Assembly: GCF_022601895.1 (NCBI RefSeq)
Contig: NZ_JAKVIO010000003.1
Coordinates: 1-64,000, forward strand
Direction: 5' to 3'
Length of the DNA stretch: 64,000 nucleotides
From: Sphingomonas sp. LaA6.9
Lineage (GTDB): Bacteria; Pseudomonadota; Alphaproteobacteria; Sphingomonadales; Sphingomonadaceae
Under the pieces are notes generated by a model. That model ran no database searches, was not told the DNA's origin, and worked only from the letters and a program-made list of their open reading frames with translations. The translations under genes were made by a program, and so were the position numbers. Below are positions 34,461 to 43,644 of the stretch, piece by piece (within the stretch, counting starts at the first letter, position 1; every line of letters begins with the position of its first letter).

Positions 34461-35570
34461 ATGTCCCCCGAATTTCAGCTCGAAGGCCCGCTTAAGGCTC
34501 GTCGGATCGTCGTCGCAATGTCGGGCGGCGTCGACAGTTCGGTCGTCGCGGCGCTCGCCGCACGCACCGGTGCCGAAACGATCGGCATCACGCTCCAGCT
34601 CTACGATCATGGCGCGGCGGTCGGGCGCACCGGCAGCTGTTGTGCGGGGCAGGACATCCGCGATGCACGCGCGGTCGCCGACAGGCTCGGAATCGCGCAC
34701 TATGTCTTTGATCACGAAAGCCGGTTTCGCGATTCGGTGATCGAGGACTTCGCCAACGAATATATGGCGGGTCGCACGCCGATCCCCTGCGTGAAGTGCA
34801 ATATGGGGGTGAAGTTCACCGATCTTTTCAAGCTCGCCAGGGATCTGGGCGCAGATTGCCTGGCAACGGGCCACTATGTCCGCCGCGTCGAGGGCAGGGA
34901 GGGCGCGGAGCTTCACCGTGCCGCCGACCCAGCGCGCGACCAGAGCTATTTCCTCTTCGCCACGACGCAGGACCAGCTCGACTATCTGCGCTTCCCGCTG
35001 GGCGGGATGCCCAAGCCCGTAGTGCGAGAGATTGCGAAGGAACTGGGGCTGGGCGTCGCGATGAAGCCCGACAGCCAGGACATCTGCTTCGTGCCCGACG
35101 GCGACTATGCGAAGATCGTTCGCAAGGTGCGCCCCGATGCCGACACAACCGGCGAGATCGTGGACCTGGCGGGCAATGTGCTCGGCCAGCACAAGGGCTT
35201 CATTCATTTCACCGTCGGCCAGCGCCGCGGGCTGGAGATCGGGGGGCAGGCCGAGCCGCTTTATGTCGTCCGGCTCGATGCGGCGACGCGGCGCGTGATC
35301 GTCGGGCCGCGCCGTGCGCTGGGCGTGTCGGCCGCGCGTATTTCAGGTGTCAACTGGATCGGCGGCGATCATTCCGGCCCGGTCACGGCAAAGGTACGCT
35401 CGCTCGCCAAGCCCGTTGCCGCGCGGCTCGACGGCGAGCGCGTCGTGTTCGACGCGCCTGAATATGGCGTGGCGCCGGGGCAGGCTGCGGTGCTGTATGC
35501 GGGTGACCGTGTGCTCGGCGGCGGATGGATCGAGGAAACCGAAGCGGCTGAGTTCGCCGAGGCGGCCTAA
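34461..35570 (+). CDS. mnmA: tRNA 2-thiouridine(34) synthase MnmA
   Basis: MnmA adds sulfur to U34 of Lys, Glu and Gln tRNAs. About 369 residues with the PP-loop [16 protein letters not shown] near residue 19, the catalytic cysteine regions [14 protein letters not shown] and [21 protein letters not shown], and the [15 protein letters not shown] motif. The ATG at 34461 gives the N-terminus [20 protein letters not shown]; an in-frame ATG at 34434 adds nine residues. The stop shares CTAA with the convergent phzF gene. Confidence 0.95.
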   Translation: MSPEFQLEGPLKARRIVVAMSGGVDSSVVAALAARTGAETIGITLQLYDHGAAVGRTGSCCAGQDIRDARAVADRLGIAHYVFDHESRFRDSVIEDFANEYMAGRTPIPCVKCNMGVKFTDLFKLARDLGADCLATGHYVRRVEGREGAELHRAADPARDQSYFLFATTQDQLDYLRFPLGGMPKPVVREIAKELGLGVAMKPDSQDICFVPDGDYAKIVRKVRPDADTTGEIVDLAGNVLGQHKGFIHFTVGQRRGLEIGGQAEPLYVVRLDAATRRVIVGPRRALGVSAARISGVNWIGGDHSGPVTAKVRSLAKPVAARLDGERVVFDAPEYGVAPGQAAVLYAGDRVLGGGWIEETEAAEFAEAA

Positions 35571-36361
35571 AGGCTGAACACACCCTCGATCACCGTGACG
35601 CAGGGCGCCTCGAGAACAACGCGATCGCCTTCGAGCCGGCACTGCATGTGCCCGCCGCGCGCCGACGCCTGAAAGGCCGAGAAGGCGTTGCGCCCCAGCC
35701 TTTCCGCCCAGAAGGGCACGAGCGCTGCGTGCGCCGAACCCGTGACGGGATCTTCGTCAATGCCCCAGGCCGAAACGAAGACGCGGCTCGCAATGTCGGC
35801 GCTGTCGCCTGGCGCGGTAACGATCGCCATGGTGTCTATGCCCGCGAGCCTGCGGAAGTCGGGCGCCGCCGCGCGCACCGCGGCTTCATCAGGCAGCAGC
35901 GCGATATGAACACGCTCGACACCATTGCTCGCCACGAAGATCGGCGCGCCGGACACGCCGAGCACGTCCAGCAAGGTTTCGTCCTGGCCCGGCACCATCT
36001 CGGTTGCGGGCAAATCAAGTGCGTAACCCACGCCCGCGCGCCTTACTTCAAGCACCCCGGCCTTGCGCGTCCGGAAGCGCACGGCTTCAAGCGCCGGATT
36101 GGCGGAGAGCACGAAATGTCCTGCCGCGAGCGTGGCATGGCCGCACAGCGGTACTTCGGTTGTCGGCGTGCACCAACGCAGGTCATAATCCGCATCGCCT
36201 TGCGCCGGCACGAGAAAGGCGGTTTCCGAGAGATTGTTCTCCATCGCGATCGCGATCAGCATCTCGTCGGGAAGCCAGGCGTCGAGCGGGATAACCGCCG
36301 CCGAATTGCCCTGAAAGGGCCGCTCGGCAAAGGCGTCGATCTGGGCGAAGGGTAGCTTCAT
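35567..36361 (-). CDS. PhzF family isomerase/epimerase-like protein
   Basis: The 264-residue protein begins [24 protein letters not shown], the PhzF signature, with the catalytic-type Glu in [24 protein letters not shown] and the C-terminal [16 protein letters not shown]. PhzF acts in phenazine synthesis, but no phenazine genes are nearby; most family members have unknown substrates. Its ATG overlaps the stop of the CDF gene, making a pdxH-CDF-phzF operon. Confidence 0.88.
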   Translation of the reverse strand: MKLPFAQIDAFAERPFQGNSAAVIPLDAWLPDEMLIAIAMENNLSETAFLVPAQGDADYDLRWCTPTTEVPLCGHATLAAGHFVLSANPALEAVRFRTRKAGVLEVRRAGVGYALDLPATEMVPGQDETLLDVLGVSGAPIFVASNGVERVHIALLPDEAAVRAAAPDFRRLAGIDTMAIVTAPGDSADIASRVFVSAWGIDEDPVTGSAHAALVPFWAERLGRNAFSAFQASARGGHMQCRLEGDRVVLEAPCVTVIEGVFSL

Positions 36362-37272
36362 TCCGGAGTCTCCCGCAGGGCTTCGTCGGGTTCGCCCAGC
36401 CGGTCGATCTGACCGTCGGGGTCGAGGTGGATGAGGATTTCGGTGTCGGGAAATGCGGCCATGAGGTCGCGTTCGGCCGCCTCTGAGATTTCATGCGCTT
36501 CGGCAACCGTCATGTCGGGGCGAACCCAGACATGAAACTGGACGAAGTCCAGCGCGCCGCTCGAGCGTGTGCGAAGATCGTGTACGCCGTGCAATTCGTG
36601 ATGCTGTGCGACAATCGCCAGGAATCGCTGCCGCTTCTCTTCAGGCCATTCCCTGTCCATCAGCTGGTTGATAGCGGACGTCGAGGCGCGCAGCGCGCCG
36701 TAGAGCAGCCAGAGCGCGATCAGCACGCCGAACACTGGATCGGCGCCGGTAACGCCGAGAAACTGATCGAGTATGAGCGCCGCGATCACCGAGCCGTTGA
36801 GCAACAGGTCGCTCTGATAATGCACATTGTCAGCGCTGATCGCGATCGAGCGTGTTTGCCGGATCACGTGCCGCTGATAGGCGATAAGCGCGAGCGTCGC
36901 GACGAGTGCGGCGATCGACACGCCGATCCCATATTCGGCGTTGGCCGTGACATCGCCCGCGATCAGCCGGCGCACCGCTTGCACGGCGATACCGCAGGCC
37001 GAGATCGAGATCAGCACGACCTGGAACAGCGCTGCCAGGGCCTCGGCCTTGCCGTGGCCGAAGCGGTGGGCGCGATCTGCGGGTTGCGCGGCGTATCGGA
37101 CGCTGAACAGAGTCACCAGCGATGCCACGAGATCGAGCGCGGTATCGGCAAGCGATCCGAGCATCGCGACCGAGCCGGTAATCCACGCCGCCCAGCTCTT
37201 GAGCGCGAGCAGAAAAACTGCGGTGCAGACGCTGGCGATCGCTGCGCGCTGGGTCAGCGTCGCCCGAGTCAC
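36358..37272 (-). CDS. cation diffusion facilitator (FieF/ZitB-like) metal exporter
   Basis: The 304-residue protein has six hydrophobic segments, the LADTALDLVASLVTL motif in TM2 with the metal-binding DxxxD, the HRFGHGKAEALAALFQ loop and a C-terminal cytoplasmic domain (VRPDMTVAEAHEISEAAERDLMAAFP). It exports Zn2+, Fe2+ or similar ions by proton antiport; the exact ion is not clear. The GTG start overlaps the pdxH stop (GTGA). Confidence 0.93.
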   Translation of the reverse strand: MTRATLTQRAAIASVCTAVFLLALKSWAAWITGSVAMLGSLADTALDLVASLVTLFSVRYAAQPADRAHRFGHGKAEALAALFQVVLISISACGIAVQAVRRLIAGDVTANAEYGIGVSIAALVATLALIAYQRHVIRQTRSIAISADNVHYQSDLLLNGSVIAALILDQFLGVTGADPVFGVLIALWLLYGALRASTSAINQLMDREWPEEKRQRFLAIVAQHHELHGVHDLRTRSSGALDFVQFHVWVRPDMTVAEAHEISEAAERDLMAAFPDTEILIHLDPDGQIDRLGEPDEALRETPE

Positions 37273-37847
37273 GGGTAGAGCAGCCCCTCGTTCCAGCTAC
37301 TGTCGATGCGCGTGAACAGCCGGCGCTCATGAAGGCGGTGCTCACGGTCCTGCCAGAATTCGATGCGCTCAGGCGTTACGCGATAGCCCGACCAGTGCGG
37401 TGGACGGGGTACGGCCTGCCCCGCAAAGCGTGCCTCCATTTCCTCGAAACGCGCTTCGAAGGTCTCGCGACGGTCCAGCGGACGCGACTGATCGGACGCC
37501 CAGGCCCCCAGCTGCGAATCCCGGCTGCGTGTCGCGAAATAGGCGTCCGCCGTCGCCGTATCGACAAGCGTCACCGGTCCTTCGATCCGCACCTGACGGC
37601 GCAGCGATTTCCAGTGGAACAACAGAGCCGCATGCGGATTTGCGCTCAGATCGCCAGCCTTGCGGCTTTGCTGGTTGGTGTAGAAGACGAAGCCCTCGGG
37701 GCCGCGCCCCTTGAGCAACACCATGCGCACCGAGGGACGCCCCTCGGCATCAACGGTGGCAAGCGCCATCGCATTGGAGTCGTTGATTTCGCTGGCGCGC
37801 GCTTCGGCGAACCATGTGTCGAACAGCGCAAAGGGATCATCTGTCAT
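37269..37847 (-). CDS. pdxH: pyridoxamine/pyridoxine 5'-phosphate oxidase
   Basis: PdxH makes pyridoxal 5'-phosphate with FMN. The protein is about 192 residues from the ATG at 37847 and contains AMALATVDAEGRPSVRMVLLKG, FYTNQQSRKAGDL, VRIEGPVTL and the C-terminal HERRLFTR with W...L family end. Another ATG at 37859 (four residues earlier) is equally possible; the open frame further upstream lacks family resemblance. It heads the pdxH-CDF-phzF operon and is divergent from dnaJ. Confidence 0.95.
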   Translation of the reverse strand: MTDDPFALFDTWFAEARASEINDSNAMALATVDAEGRPSVRMVLLKGRGPEGFVFYTNQQSRKAGDLSANPHAALLFHWKSLRRQVRIEGPVTLVDTATADAYFATRSRDSQLGAWASDQSRPLDRRETFEARFEEMEARFAGQAVPRPPHWSGYRVTPERIEFWQDREHRLHERRLFTRIDSSWNEGLLYP

Positions 37848-37956
37848 GGCGAGCGCCATAACCGATGGATGATAAGAGGGAAACGGCCAGTCTTGAACCG
37901 GTGGCATCGCTTCCAATCTGTTGTCTCCGCGCACGAACCGCGCCAAAAGGACGATC

Positions 37957-38898
37957 ATGGCATCAGATCCGTATCAAATTCTGGGCGTCCAGCGCGGCGC
38001 GACCGAAGCCGACATCAAGAAGGCGTATCGCAAGCTCGCCAAGGAGCTGCATCCGGACCGCAACCGGGACAACCCCAAGGCGGCCGAGCGCTTCGCGCAG
38101 ACGACCGCGGCCTATGACCTGCTGACCGACAAGGATAAGCGCGCGCGCTTTGATCGCGGCGAGATCGATGGCGACGGGAATCCCACCTCACCCTTCGGCT
38201 TTGGCGGCGGTGGCGGGCACGGCGGCGGTTTTCGTGGCCAGGGAGGCGGCGCGCAGTTCGAGTTCGGCGATGACGGCGCGGACTTCGGCGACATATTCGA
38301 CGGCCTGTTCGGCGGCGGGCGCAGCCGGAGCGGCTTCGGCGGCTTTGGTCGCGGCCGCCAGGCCCCGTCGCCTAAGGGCGCCAATGTCGCGTACCGGCTG
38401 GCGGTGTCGTTCGAGGATGCCGCGGCGCTGACGCCGCAGCGGATAACGCTCCAGGACGGCAAGACGATCGATCTGAAGCTGCCCAGGGGTGTGGAGACGG
38501 GCACGCAGATGCGGCTCGGCGGCAAGGGCCAAACCGGCCCCGGCGGCGCGGGCGACGCGATCGTGACCATCGAGATCCGTCCTCACCGTTTCTTCAAGCG
38601 GGACGGCGACAATGTCCGTCTCGACCTGCCCGTCACGCTCAAGGAAGCGGTGCTGGGCGCCAAGGTGAAGGTGCCGACGGTCGACGGCCCCGTGATGCTC
38701 GCCATTCCCAAGGGCTCGACATCGGGCAAGGTGCTGCGCCTGAAGGGCAAAGGTTTTCACCCGAAATCGGGCGAGCGCAGCGACCAGCTCGTGACGCTGA
38801 TGGTCGATATCCCGGCGGATGATGGTGCGCTGACCAGTTTCGTCGAGGGCTGGGCCGGCGATGACGGGCGCAATCCGCGCGCGGGGCTGGACGTCTAA
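37957..38898 (+). CDS. DnaJ-class co-chaperone without zinc finger (CbpA type)
   Basis: The 313-residue protein has an N-terminal J domain (residues 4-66) with the HPD motif in LHPDRNRD, a Gly/Phe-rich linker with FGFGGGGGHGGGF and FGGFGRGR (about 80-140), and two C-terminal substrate-binding domains (FEDAAALTPQRITLQDGKTIDLKLPRG, later VTLKEAVLGAKVKVPTVDG). No CxxCxGxG zinc fingers, so it is a class B DnaJ. It presents clients to DnaK. The ATG at 37957 is preferred over an upstream extension. It starts a run with brkB, fabI and aroC. Confidence 0.92.
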   Translation: MASDPYQILGVQRGATEADIKKAYRKLAKELHPDRNRDNPKAAERFAQTTAAYDLLTDKDKRARFDRGEIDGDGNPTSPFGFGGGGGHGGGFRGQGGGAQFEFGDDGADFGDIFDGLFGGGRSRSGFGGFGRGRQAPSPKGANVAYRLAVSFEDAAALTPQRITLQDGKTIDLKLPRGVETGTQMRLGGKGQTGPGGAGDAIVTIEIRPHRFFKRDGDNVRLDLPVTLKEAVLGAKVKVPTVDGPVMLAIPKGSTSGKVLRLKGKGFHPKSGERSDQLVTLMVDIPADDGALTSFVEGWAGDDGRNPRAGLDV

Positions 38899-38904
38899 CC
38901 CTCG

Positions 38905-39879
38905 ATGCAGGACCTCCATCCCCTGTCCCCCGAGGAGCGTCGCAAGCGCCTCGCGCACGCGGCGCGCGACGCGGTGCAGGAGGGGATAGACCGGGTCAGG
39001 CCGGGCACTTACCCTTTCACGGTCGCCAAGAGGGTGATCATCGGCGTTTATGACGACGGCTTCCTGCACGCGGGCAACCTCGCCTATCTTGCGCTCTTCA
39101 CGCTGTTTCCCTTCTTCATCGTCGCCGCGGCGATCGCGCGGCTGTTCGGGCGGACCCAGGACGGCATCGCCGCGGTCAACGCCTTTCTGATGACGGTGCC
39201 GCCCAATGTCGCGGCAGTGCTCGAAAAGCCGATCAACGATGTGCTTGCTTCGCGCTCAGGGGGTTCGCTGCTGTGGATCGGCGCGCTAATCGGTCTGTGG
39301 ACCACGGGAAGCTTCATCGAGACGATCCGCGACATCCTGCGCCGCGCCTATGGCGTGCGCTATTCGCGCCCCTTCTGGGAATACCGGTTGGGTTCGATCG
39401 GGATCATCGTGTTGTCGGTGATCCTCGCCTTCGCGGCCTTCAGCCTTCAGGTCGTGCTGGTCGGTGTCGAGCAGTTTGTCGCGCGCTATTTTCCCTTCGA
39501 GGCCGATGCCGCCTGGTATGTCGCGACGTCGCGCGTTGGCCCTGCGATCGCGCTGTTCGTCGCGCTCTACATTCTGTTCCTGTCGCTGACCCCCAAGACC
39601 TATCGCGCGCGGGGCTATCCCAAATGGCCCGGGGCGCTGTTTGTCACGCTGTGGTGGCTGGGCGTGACCGAGCTGCTTCCGCGCGCGCTGGCGCATATCA
39701 CAAGCTATGATCTGACCTATGGCAGCCTCGCCGGTGTGATGATCGTGCTCATTTTCTTCTATCTTGTCGGCTTCGGCGTGGTAATCGGGGCCGAACTCAA
39801 CGCGGCGCTGGCGGAGAGCCCCGATTTGCGCTCGATACAGGCGGCTGCGGCAGACAAGGAAGCGACGGAGGAATTGTGA
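38905..39879 (+). CDS. YihY/BrkB family membrane protein
   Basis: The 324-residue protein has six hydrophobic segments and the family pattern: DDGFLHAGNLAYLALFTLFPFFIV in TM1, the AYGVRYSRPFWEYRLGSIGII region, and GSLAGVMIVLIFFYLVGFGVVIGAELN near the C-terminus. Once thought to be RNase BN, the family is now seen as membrane proteins of unknown role, and BrkB was linked to serum resistance. It lies six bases after the dnaJ-like gene, and its stop overlaps the fabI start. Confidence 0.92.
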   Translation: MQDLHPLSPEERRKRLAHAARDAVQEGIDRVRPGTYPFTVAKRVIIGVYDDGFLHAGNLAYLALFTLFPFFIVAAAIARLFGRTQDGIAAVNAFLMTVPPNVAAVLEKPINDVLASRSGGSLLWIGALIGLWTTGSFIETIRDILRRAYGVRYSRPFWEYRLGSIGIIVLSVILAFAAFSLQVVLVGVEQFVARYFPFEADAAWYVATSRVGPAIALFVALYILFLSLTPKTYRARGYPKWPGALFVTLWWLGVTELLPRALAHITSYDLTYGSLAGVMIVLIFFYLVGFGVVIGAELNAALAESPDLRSIQAAAADKEATEEL

Positions 39880-40679
39880 GCGGTTTGATGACCGGAAAAC
39901 GCGGGCTGATCATGGGGTTGGCCAATGATCGCTCGCTTGCATGGGGGATCGCGCAAAAGCTTGCCGAGCAGGGCGCAGAACTCGCGTTCAGCTATCAGGG
40001 CGAGGCGCTGGAACGGCGCGTGCGTCCGCTCGCTGAACAGCTGGGATCGGATTTCCTGATCGATTGCGACGTCTCGGACATGGCGGCGCTCGACAAGACC
40101 TTCGAGACGCTGGCGGCGCGCTGGCCCAGGATCGACTTCATCGTTCACGCCATCGGCTTTTCGGACAAGAACGAGTTGCGCGGGCTCTATGTCGACACCA
40201 CCCTCGACAACTTCCTGATGACGATGAACATCTCGGCATACAGCTTCGTCGCGGTGGCCAAGCGCGCGCGGCCGATGATGAACGAGGGCGGCAGCCTGCT
40301 GACGCTGAGCTACTACGGCGCCGAAAAGGTGATCCCGCATTATAATGTCATGGGCGTGGCAAAGGCCGCGCTTGAGACGAGCGTCAAATATCTGGCGATG
40401 GACCTTGGCCCCGAGGGCATCCGTGTCAACGCGATCTCGGCGGGTCCGATCAAGACGCTCGCGGCATCGGGCATCGGCGATTTCCGCTACATCATGAAGT
40501 GGAACGAGCTGAATTCGCCGCTGCGCCGCAATGTGACGATCGAGGACGTGGGCGGCGCAGGGCTCTATCTGCTCAGCGACCTCGCCTCGGGCGTGACGGG
40601 CGAGATCCACCATGTCGATGCCGGCTACAATGTCGTCGGCATGAAGGCCGAGGACGCGCCCGACATCGCACTGCAATAA
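39876..40679 (+). CDS. fabI: enoyl-ACP reductase FabI (NADH)
   Basis: FabI carries out the last reduction in each cycle of fatty acid elongation. The 267 residues hold NDRSLAWGIAQKLAEQGAEL, the SYYGAEKVIPHYNVMGVAKA active-site segment with Tyr and Lys spaced as in FabI, and an NAISAGPIKTLAASGI motif. It is the target of triclosan in other species. The GTG start overlaps the BrkB-like stop. The C-terminal end lies 35 bases before aroC. Confidence 0.96.
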   Translation: MSGLMTGKRGLIMGLANDRSLAWGIAQKLAEQGAELAFSYQGEALERRVRPLAEQLGSDFLIDCDVSDMAALDKTFETLAARWPRIDFIVHAIGFSDKNELRGLYVDTTLDNFLMTMNISAYSFVAVAKRARPMMNEGGSLLTLSYYGAEKVIPHYNVMGVAKAALETSVKYLAMDLGPEGIRVNAISAGPIKTLAASGIGDFRYIMKWNELNSPLRRNVTIEDVGGAGLYLLSDLASGVTGEIHHVDAGYNVVGMKAEDAPDIALQ

Positions 40680-40714
40680 CCGGGCAGGTCCGCTCGACAT
40701 AAACGGGGATTTCA

Positions 40715-41782
40715 GTGTCGCTCAACACCTTCGGCCGCGTGTTCCGGTTCACCACCTGGGGTGAGAGCCATGGGCCAGCATTGGGCGCGGTCGTCGATGG
40801 CTGCCCACCGGGGCTGGCCCTGGCCGAGGGCGACATCCAGCCCTGGCTCGACAAACGTCGACCGGGCACGTCGCGCTTCACCACCCAGCGTCAGGAACCC
40901 GATCAGGTGCGCATTCTCTCGGGCGTGTTCGAGGGCAAGACGACGGGCACGCCCATCAGCCTGATGATCGAGAATGTCGACCAGCGTTCGAAGGATTATT
41001 CCGAAGTCGCGCTCGCCTATCGCCCTGGCCATGCCGATTATGCCTATGACGCGAAGTACGGCTTTCGCGACTATCGCGGTGGCGGGCGCAGCTCGGCGCG
41101 CGAGACTGCGGCGCGCGTCGCGGCGGGCGCGGTCGCACGCGCGGCGATCCCCGAAGTGTCGATCCGCGCCTGGGTGTCCGAGATCGGCGGCGACGCGATC
41201 GATCCCGCGCGCTTCCATGCGGCCGAGATCGACAGCAACCCCTTTTTCTGCCCCGATCCCGAAGCCGCGAAGCGCTGGGAGGCGCTTGTCGACGAGGCAC
41301 GCAAGGCGGGATCGTCGCTCGGCGCGGTCGTCGAGTGCGAGGCGACGGGCGTCCCCGCAGGATGGGGCGCACCGCTCTATGCCAAGCTCGACAGCGAGCT
41401 CGCCGCCGCGATGATGTCGATCAACGCGGTCAAGGGCGTCGAGATCGGCGACGGCTTCGCCGCGGCACGGCTTCGCGGTGAAGAGAATGCCGATCCGATG
41501 CGCCCGGGGAATGACGGGCCCCTCTTCCTCGCGAATCATGCCGGCGGAATTGCGGGCGGCATCTCGACCGGCCAGCCCGTGCGTGTGCGCGTGGCGTTCA
41601 AGCCGACCAGTTCGATCCTGATTCCGGTCGAGACCGTCACGCGCGAGGGAGAGGCGGCTGAACTTCGTACGAAGGGGCGCCATGACCCCTGTGTGGGGAT
41701 CCGCGGCGTGCCGGTGGTCGAGGCGATGATGGCGCTTGTGCTGGCCGACCAGAAGCTGCTCCACCGCGCACAGTGCGGATAG
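40715..41782 (+). CDS. aroC: chorismate synthase
   Basis: AroC catalyses the last step of the shikimate pathway and uses reduced FMN. The 355 residues contain the three family signatures: [20 protein letters not shown] near the start, the [20 protein letters not shown] segment with [14 protein letters not shown], and the C-terminal [18 protein letters not shown] followed by [14 protein letters not shown]. It is in the same run as fabI. Chorismate feeds PheA, encoded at 52141. Confidence 0.97.
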   Translation: MSLNTFGRVFRFTTWGESHGPALGAVVDGCPPGLALAEGDIQPWLDKRRPGTSRFTTQRQEPDQVRILSGVFEGKTTGTPISLMIENVDQRSKDYSEVALAYRPGHADYAYDAKYGFRDYRGGGRSSARETAARVAAGAVARAAIPEVSIRAWVSEIGGDAIDPARFHAAEIDSNPFFCPDPEAAKRWEALVDEARKAGSSLGAVVECEATGVPAGWGAPLYAKLDSELAAAMMSINAVKGVEIGDGFAAARLRGEENADPMRPGNDGPLFLANHAGGIAGGISTGQPVRVRVAFKPTSSILIPVETVTREGEAAELRTKGRHDPCVGIRGVPVVEAMMALVLADQKLLHRAQCG

Positions 41783-41940
41783 ACTCGTAAAATTTACGTC
41801 ATTTTCGCCCCCTTTGTCGCGCAAAGGGTTCGGACCGTCCCCGGTTGTGCGAGCCGTGCGATGAACGGCGCGCACAAAGCGAACCAATTGCAGATGTGCG
41901 GGTTGAGAGTTCCGCTAATCCCTTCGGAGGAAATCTCGAC

Positions 41941-42189
41941 ATGCGTATCAAGATGTTTCTGGCAATGACGATGCTTGCCGCCCCGGCGGCACTGATGGCG
42001 CAGGCTGTGCCCGAACCCGCCGCTCCGGCCGAGCAGGCACCAGCCGCACCGGCGCCCGAGGCGGCTGCGGACGCCGCGCCCGCACCCGAGGCGGCGAGCG
42101 CGCCGGCTCCGTCGGCCGAGGCCGCCCAGTCCTCGAGCGACGCGGATCATGCCGAACACAAGAACGAGAAGGCTGACAAGCCCGAATAA
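41941..42189 (+). CDS. exported Ala/Pro-rich small protein
   Basis: The 82-residue protein has a signal peptide (MRIKMFLAMTMLAAPAALMA) and a mature part that is mostly Ala, Pro and Glu, ending in an acidic/basic tail with HAEHKNEKADK. The length and composition fit small periplasmic or cell-wall-associated proteins, with no known family. CGGAGGAA lies upstream at a good distance and a terminator follows, so it is a monocistronic gene. Confidence 0.75.
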   Translation: MRIKMFLAMTMLAAPAALMAQAVPEPAAPAEQAPAAPAPEAAADAAPAPEAASAPAPSAEAAQSSSDADHAEHKNEKADKPE

Positions 42190-42212
42190 GCGCACGCATA
42201 GCGCGCTCAAGG

Positions 42213-42249
42213 AAGGCGGTCGGCTCCCCCCTTTGCCGGCCGCCTTTTT
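42213..42249 (+). terminator. rho-independent terminator after the Ala/Pro-rich gene
   Basis: AAGGCGGTCGGC pairs with GCCGGCCGCCTT (12 pairs with one G-U) around a ten-base loop, followed by TTTTT (42245-42249). Confidence 0.88.
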
Positions 42250-42255
42250 CGTATG

Positions 42256-42846
42256 TCAGTAAGGTGGTGCCTTTAAGGCGCGCTGCGCCTTTGCCGCCTC
42301 CGCCCACCATGCGAGATCTTCGGCGAATTTCACGAAGTTGCGCTCCAGCCGGGCGCCCGCATCGCCCGTCGGCATACCCTCCGGATCGAGCGCCTGGCCG
42401 ATCTGGCCGACCGGGAAAATGCTCGAAATCGTAGGCATTCCCATTTCCGCGAGCGTGACGCGCCAGTTCATCATCGCGCGTACCCCGCCGAAGATACCCC
42501 GGGAGTAGCAGGCGATGGCCGCCGGCCGCCAGAACCACTCCTCGAGGAAATGATCGGTCAGGTTTTTGAGGCCGGGCTGAACGCCGTTATTATACTCGCC
42601 GGCGATGAAGACGAAGGCGTCCGCGGTGCGGATCGTCTCGGCCGCACGCTCCATATTCTCGGGCGCCTCACCCTTGGCGTGCTCCTTGTACATCCGATCG
42701 AGCATCGGCAGGCCCACGGCCTTGGCGTCGATGAGCATTGGCCTGTCGCCGCGGGCTTCGAAACGCGACAGGAGGAACTGCGCAAGCCTGATCCCCAGTC
42801 GGTCGCGTCGGTATGATCCGTACAGCAATACGATGTCGAGCGGCAT
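42256..42846 (-). CDS. NADPH-dependent FMN reductase family protein
   Basis: The 196-residue protein has the flavodoxin-like fold of the family: DIVLLYGSYRRDRLGIRLAQF near the N-terminus and AFVFIAGEYNNGVQPGLKNLTDHF around residues 75-98. It likely reduces FMN or quinones with NADPH; the true acceptor is unknown. AAGGAG precedes the ATG. It lies three bases downstream of the methyltransferase gene, so they probably share a transcript. Confidence 0.88.
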   Translation of the reverse strand: MPLDIVLLYGSYRRDRLGIRLAQFLLSRFEARGDRPMLIDAKAVGLPMLDRMYKEHAKGEAPENMERAAETIRTADAFVFIAGEYNNGVQPGLKNLTDHFLEEWFWRPAAIACYSRGIFGGVRAMMNWRVTLAEMGMPTISSIFPVGQIGQALDPEGMPTGDAGARLERNFVKFAEDLAWWAEAAKAQRALKAPPY

Positions 42847-42849
42847 GAT

Positions 42850-43587
42850 TCAGCTCCTTCGTTCGGCGACGAGCGTTCCCTTGGTGCCGTTTCTGACGAG
42901 GTGAAAGCCGAAATTCGGCCAGCGCCGCTTCCAGCGTGCCGCGATCACGCGCTCGCCCGGTCGCACACCATCATCGAGCATGACCAACCCGCCAACCGGG
43001 ATGCGATCGAACAGGCACTCGGCCGAGCCTCGGACAAAGGGATGAATTGTCCAGGGCGGACCATCGATGACAAGCATGTCGATCCGTTCGGGCAGCGCGT
43101 CGATGTCATACCAGTAGCCGGGCCAGTCGCCCGGCGCCGGGATCAGCGCGGCCACGCGCAGATCGGCGGAAAGTCCATGCTCGGCGAGCCAACCGCGCGT
43201 CGCTGCGACGAAATCGCCGTGCTGATCGAAGCTGGTGAGCCGTCCGCCGCCGTGCAGTTGCAGCGCGCGTGCGGTGACGAGACTTGTGGCGCCGGCGCCC
43301 AGCTCGACGACCATTTGCGGCCGCAGTGCCTCGATCTTGTCGACGATCAAATGCAGCAGCGCGGTATCCGCCTTCCAGCTTCCGAGATTGGGCAGCGCAT
43401 CATGGGGCAGTGCGAGACGATCGAGCAGTGCGCGCTTCTCCGCCTTGGTACCACCCGACAGACTCCGCAACAGCCACGGCCAGCCGATCGCACCAAAGGC
43501 GAGGATATGCGCCCAGTCCGAAAACGACGTCACCATCCTGTGCGTCGGCGCGCGCGGCAGTAATTGTGTGACGTCGCGCGAGGTCAT
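42850..43587 (-). CDS. SAM-dependent methyltransferase (class I, O-methyltransferase-like)
   Basis: From the ATG at 43587 the product is 245 residues. Motif I is clear: MVVELGAGATSLVTARAL near residue 94, with the acidic FDQHGDF of motif II, a MLVIDGPPW motif and LVMLDDGVRPGE later. The substrate is unknown. The longer frame (start 43638) would run through the hairpin at 43609-43633, so I prefer the internal start. It is downstream of purA, with the hairpin between. Confidence 0.85.
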   Translation of the reverse strand: MTSRDVTQLLPRAPTHRMVTSFSDWAHILAFGAIGWPWLLRSLSGGTKAEKRALLDRLALPHDALPNLGSWKADTALLHLIVDKIEALRPQMVVELGAGATSLVTARALQLHGGGRLTSFDQHGDFVAATRGWLAEHGLSADLRVAALIPAPGDWPGYWYDIDALPERIDMLVIDGPPWTIHPFVRGSAECLFDRIPVGGLVMLDDGVRPGERVIAARWKRRWPNFGFHLVRNGTKGTLVAERRS

Positions 43588-43608
43588 GTCGCGATTCTGG
43601 CGCGACGG

Positions 43609-43633
43609 GTGCCGTAAGGCAAGCTTACGGCAC
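43609..43633 (-). terminator. hairpin after purA
   Basis: GTGCCGTAAG / CTTACGGCAC is a perfect ten-pair stem with a five-base loop, 12 bases after the purA stop on the reverse strand. No U run follows, so it may be a weak or factor-dependent terminator or an mRNA-stabilising element. Confidence 0.5.
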
Positions 43634-43644
43634 TTCATCCCGCC

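Noticed and set aside
35567-36361. A phenazine biosynthesis locus at the PhzF-like gene
   Set aside because: PhzF-family proteins are widespread; neighbours are pdxH and a metal exporter, with no other phz genes.
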